Positions 60,157-64,000 of a stretch of 64,000 nt of DNA are shown piece by piece. Location of the stretch: NCBI GenBank assembly GCA_020205615.1, contig CM035160.1, forward strand, positions 11,197,821 through 11,261,820, given 5' to 3'. Positions within the stretch are counted from its first letter, which is position 1, and each line of letters opens with the position of its first letter. A program made the position numbers and the translations under genes. The notes under the pieces were generated by a model that saw nothing but the letters and a program-made list of their open reading frames with translations, was not told the origin of the DNA and made no database searches. This stretch comes from Panax quinquefolius (Eukaryota; Streptophyta; Magnoliopsida; Apiales; Araliaceae).

Positions 60157-62836
60157 CGCGACGCCCAAAATAGGTATACACAACACCCATTCCGAGTCGC
60201 CAAATACATGGTACAAAAAAGCAAACTACAACTTCAATACTACAAATGTCGTGTGAAATACGACAATATATAATCGTGAGTTTAAATACAAATATTATCT
60301 TCTAGACAATATCTATACTCAAATAAATCCTCATCATATTTATTGATACATTATTTTACAAAAATGGTGAGGACTACTAAACAACTCTCTCTAGAACCTT
60401 CATTCCATACCCCGACTAAGACTCGCTACATTCTCGCCTCCCGAGAAGAAAAAAATGGAACAACAAGGAAAAGGGTGAGCTCAACTAGCCCAAGAAAGAA
60501 TATTATGACTAAGATAATATACAACAAATTATCGTTAGTCTTCAACAGGAAAAATCGATAGAATACAATAGACAACAAGTTTCGATCAATATTCGCAATG
60601 AAAATAATAATTCATAAGAGTTACGTAGAGAATGAAATCTACTATAATCTATGAATTTAATAAATTCATCATCAATATTTTATCCTCAGTAACATCAATC
60701 AATATTCATCTCAAATCAAACATTCATCTTTGCACTACAGCCAAAGATATTCATCACCATTATGTTCATCTCAACACTGCTCATCTTTGCACTACTGTGC
60801 CAAAGATATTCATCATTTAATCATGTTCATTTAAACACTGCTCATCTTTGCACTACAGCCAAAGATATTCTTCAGAAATCATTCATCTTTTGCACTACAG
60901 CCAAAGATATTCAATAATATCATCATTTAAGACCGAGGATGATGAAAAATATTTTTAAAGAAACGAATCCAAAGAAACAAAAAATGACAAATATTATGGA
61001 TTCGCATTTTAAACAATCCGAGTTCAAAAATACTTCATAAATAATCATAGTGAAGTAAAATTCAAGAATGATCAAAACATGGATACAATCAAAGCTAGTA
61101 TCCGTAATAGATATTTTAGACGAAAAGAAAAATTTTCATTTTTCTATGAATAGTGCCCAGATTCGTGAATAGTGTCAGATATCGTGAATAAAGGCCGATA
61201 TCGTGAATAAGAATCTACACACCCAAAGATAGAAATTCCACAAAAAACATCTTCACGCTTCGCTAATAGTACTCGTGAATAAGAATCTCGAATAAGAACT
61301 CATGAATAAGAACTCGTGAATAAGAACTCATGAATAGTAACCCCGACATGAAAAAGTTCCAAATTTGATAAAAAGTACCAACCAATATTTCAAAGATAAT
61401 GATATCAAGAAATAATATCATCCGAGAAGAAAATAACATCCCTTACCTCAAAGAATCAAGATTTCTAAGAAAAGGCTCAAGTGATGTCGAATGAAACTTA
61501 GACTTGAAAGAACTCTCAAAGTATCTAAATACTCACAAAATACACTCAATAATATAGAGAGAGAAGAGAGAAAACTTTGTTTCGTGTGATTTTCAATTCT
61601 AACTTAGCCCTCTATTTATAGGAAAATGTTAGCCTCACCAAGCGCACTTGACTGCACCGATGGCTTTACTCGCTACTATTGCCACCCACCACATTTGAAA
61701 TAAAATTCAGCACATTTCTTCACCAACCACAAGTGGGGCCCACTCAATTCTAGAATTTTCCACCAAAATCAATTATAAACCTAATTTCCTAATCACACAC
61801 CTCTTAAAATTCATAACAAATCATTCGTGAATTTTAACGGTTCAAAATTTGTGGACATATACTCAACTTATATATGTATAACATATCCAAAAATTACAAC
61901 GATCCAACTACTTGATTAAAAATTATAACCCCAAATAATATATCTCAAAACCCCGATTTGATTTTTAATACCTCCAATCCGATAAAATACCGATAAAACA
62001 CCTCAACATTAATTCCTTCATTAATAACCACATAAATAAATCCATCATTTATATTCATATAAAATAAATATTTCTTTATCATATGAATCAATAATTAATT
62101 ATTCACAAATAATATTACGTAATCACAATAATGACAACCAGTGCCGCTCCTCAGAGTTAGGGGGGCTTCCAATAAGGATCTCTCTCATCATCGCCAAGCA
62201 ATTAGGTGACCAAACCTCTCCTTAGATGTAACTTTCTAGACATTGCCAATAATGTTATCTAATAATATTATTCAAATAATATGAATTATTGATCCGATAA
62301 TGGGAAATATCATGCGGTGACAATTATCAACAACAATAATATAAAATACCAACGCAAAGAATTATCAATCAATAAAATGAACTATCAAACAAGAATTCAT
62401 CGTAATAATTATTGAGTAGTGCCTTCTTCACGTAAGGATCAATAATTCAACAATACATGCAATACCGCAGCTACTTTGTGCGACCACGCCAGACATCGTA
62501 TTTTAACCACCGGGTATTCCAACAAATCTTAATCTGTAATAATTACGCCGCTATTTATAACCACCCAAACTTTGTTGCTTTCCTCATCCAATCGCTTTTC
62601 ACATTATGGGCCCACACATGGTCGTCAAAGTCGCATTTTAATATTCCCGTCAAGCATTTAATATTCCACGACCAAACGAATATTCCCGACAACAATGAAT
62701 ATTTTATAACCACTTGCTTATTTTGAAATATTTGCATTTTAACCCTTAACTATCCACATTAATCAAATCAACCCTTACTATTTCAAAATAATAAATAAAG
62801 GAAATTCCTTTTATTTAAAAAATTTCGGGTCTTACA
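60157..62836 (-). repeat. Element C 5' LTR
   Basis: Collinear with 54421-57103, including both tandem zones (60720-60910 and about 61265-61340). Differences are mainly short insertions and deletions. Confidence 0.9.
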
Positions 62837-62841
62837 TCTTC

Positions 62842-64000
62842 AATTTGGCATAAAGCTTATATTCACGAAGCTTTTGGAGTGTCGGCCTCAAGTGTTGCTC
62901 ATGATCTTCACGGCTTTTGGAATAAATAAGGATGTCATCAATAAAGACGACCACAAAGTGATCTAAATATTCCTTGAATACTCGGTTCATCATATCCATG
63001 AAGGCAGCAGGAGCATTAGTCAATCCAAAAGACATGACTAGGAATTCATAATGCCCGTCTCGAGTTCCGAAAGTCAGCCTTTGGAATGTCAAATGCTCTA
63101 ATCTTCAATTGGTGATATCCTAACGAAGATCAATCTTTGAAAAGAATTTGGCTCCTTTGCAATCGGGTCAAACAGTCATCAATACGTGGCAATGGATACC
63201 TATTTTGATGGTGACATGATTCAACTCCCGATAATCAATACAAAGTCGCATACTCCCATCTTTCTTCTTCACGAATAAAATGAGCACCCCAGGAGAAGTA
63301 CTAGTACTAGATTTAATAAAGCCAATGTCTAACATTTCCGCATTGGGTCTTTAACTCCTCGAAGTTCAATAGAGCCATTCGATATGGGGCTTTGGAAATA
63401 GGTTTTCAGTACCGGGTTCAAGGTCGATACAAAATTCAATTTCACGCCTGGGGTAGGCCGTAAGTTCTTCTGAATACGTCAGAAAATTTATTAATAATAG
63501 AAATATCGCTCAAAACCGACGTATTTTGTTTAAATCATGATATGAGCTAAGAAAGCTTGACATCCGCTTTTTCAATAAACGAATAGCTTTTATGGCTTGA
63601 GATGACCGTGATTGATTTTAATGGTTTGGTCGTTTGAATTCGTGATAATAGGTTGATTAGGAATATGAAAGCTAACAACCTTACGAAAAAACAATCAATT
63701 TTGCATGATAAGTAGTTAACCAATCAATCCCTAGAATCACGCCAAATGCAAGTATTTTTAATGAAATAAGATCGACAGTAATGTGAGGGTACCGATTTGA
63801 ACCAAACAAGACTTATAAACAAAGGATGTAATGAAGGTTTCTCCCAACTGAGTTTCCACAGATAAGTCAAAGTCTAATTTCTCCTGAGTCAAATTTAATC
63901 GATGAGCGCAAGTAGAGAAATAAAAGAATGGGTAGAACCCAGATCAAATAAAGTATAGACTTCATTAGAGTTTATGATAAGCTTACCCGTGATGACCTCA
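62842..64000 (-). pseudogene. Element A polymerase, 5' part (protease end and RT)
   Basis: The minus-strand frame 62832-63092 holds the RT core: [20 protein letters not shown] and the catalytic FIDD ([18 protein letters not shown]). It is cut by element C just after [10 protein letters not shown]. Upstream (63100-64000) lie degraded RT N-terminal and protease-like stretches that parallel 58141-58600 of element C. Continues past the window edge. Confidence 0.87.

Larger units (their letters stand above)
54421..62836 (-). mobile_element. Gypsy element C, gag-only deletion derivative, inserted in A's RT
   Basis: Flanked by TCTTC at 54416-54420 and 62837-62841. LTRs 54421-57103 and 60157-62836 (about 2.68 kb) read TGTGACGCCCCC...GGGTCTTACA, with the right copy's start worn to CGCGACGCCC. 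The primer site on the minus strand (TAGTATCGAGCTTAGG) resembles that of B. The interior 57104-60156 has gag, a broken protease region and then 1.0 kb colinear with A's integrase-end DNA but with the enzymatic blocks missing. Confidence 0.9.
40693..64000 (-). mobile_element. Ty3-gypsy element A (outer host of the nest), incomplete
   Basis: Its 3' LTR is on the left: it opens TGTGACGCCCCC at 40693 and closes GGGTCTTACA at 52136, but is split by element B. Inside follows a purine tract on the minus strand (AAGAAGGGAAG). Then, reading minus strand from right to left, come protease/early polymerase (63300-64000), reverse transcriptase (62842-63300, interrupted by C, then 54290-54415), RNase H (53807-54073) and integrase (52600-53200). 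Order RT-RH-INT is Ty3-gypsy. The integrase and polymerase look like the Tekay/Del chromovirus group, which is an impression without alignment. Many frame breaks. The other LTR and gag lie beyond the right edge. Confidence 0.88.

Noticed and set aside
1..64000. A new multi-gene system linking the host genes
   Set aside because: MetE, the gamma-tubulin complex gene and the GH3 gene are ordinary, functionally unrelated plant genes; remaining coding signals belong to retrotransposons.

Overview
This window is nuclear DNA of a flowering plant, most likely a eudicot with a repeat-rich genome. It is AT-rich, its three recognisable host genes have many small exons, and LTR retrotransposons fill introns and most of the right-hand third. 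I cannot name the species.

Layout. (1) 1-3234, minus strand: 5' half of a cobalamin-independent methionine synthase (MetE) gene running off the left edge. A separate first exon splices in frame and looks like a plastid transit peptide. (2) 3235-4790: AT-rich gap between two divergently transcribed genes. (3) 4791-27224, plus strand: a gamma-tubulin complex component 6-like gene (Spc97/Spc98 family) in about 14 exons. Its introns hold a plastid DNA insert (atpI), an antisense Ty1-copia element with target duplication, a non-autonomous LTR element 24 bases further on, a hAT-type element and a long inverted-repeat element. Its two central exons carry apparent frame breaks. (4) 27225-29482: intergenic, with a MITE-like element upstream of the next gene. 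(5) 29483-38889, plus strand: an intact nine-exon GH3 beta-glucosidase/exo-glucanase-type gene (627 residues) with a signal peptide. One intron has a GC donor. Another holds a defective copia element whose right LTR is palindromic. (6) 38890-40692: 3' flank and intergenic DNA. (7) 40693-64000: a nest of Ty3-gypsy elements. Element A (minus strand, continuing past the right edge) is interrupted by B (plus strand, in A's 3' LTR) and by C (minus strand, in A's reverse transcriptase), each with a 5-base target duplication.

How the genes relate: the host genes act in unrelated processes (methionine synthesis, microtubule nucleation, wall or glycoside hydrolysis), and nothing suggests a cluster. 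I found no CRISPR array, tRNA, rRNA or new enzymatic system. The most unusual items are structural: the palindromic LTR element, the stepwise-deleted gypsy element C, the coiled-coil-bearing element B, and a tandem duplication that copies a splice donor.
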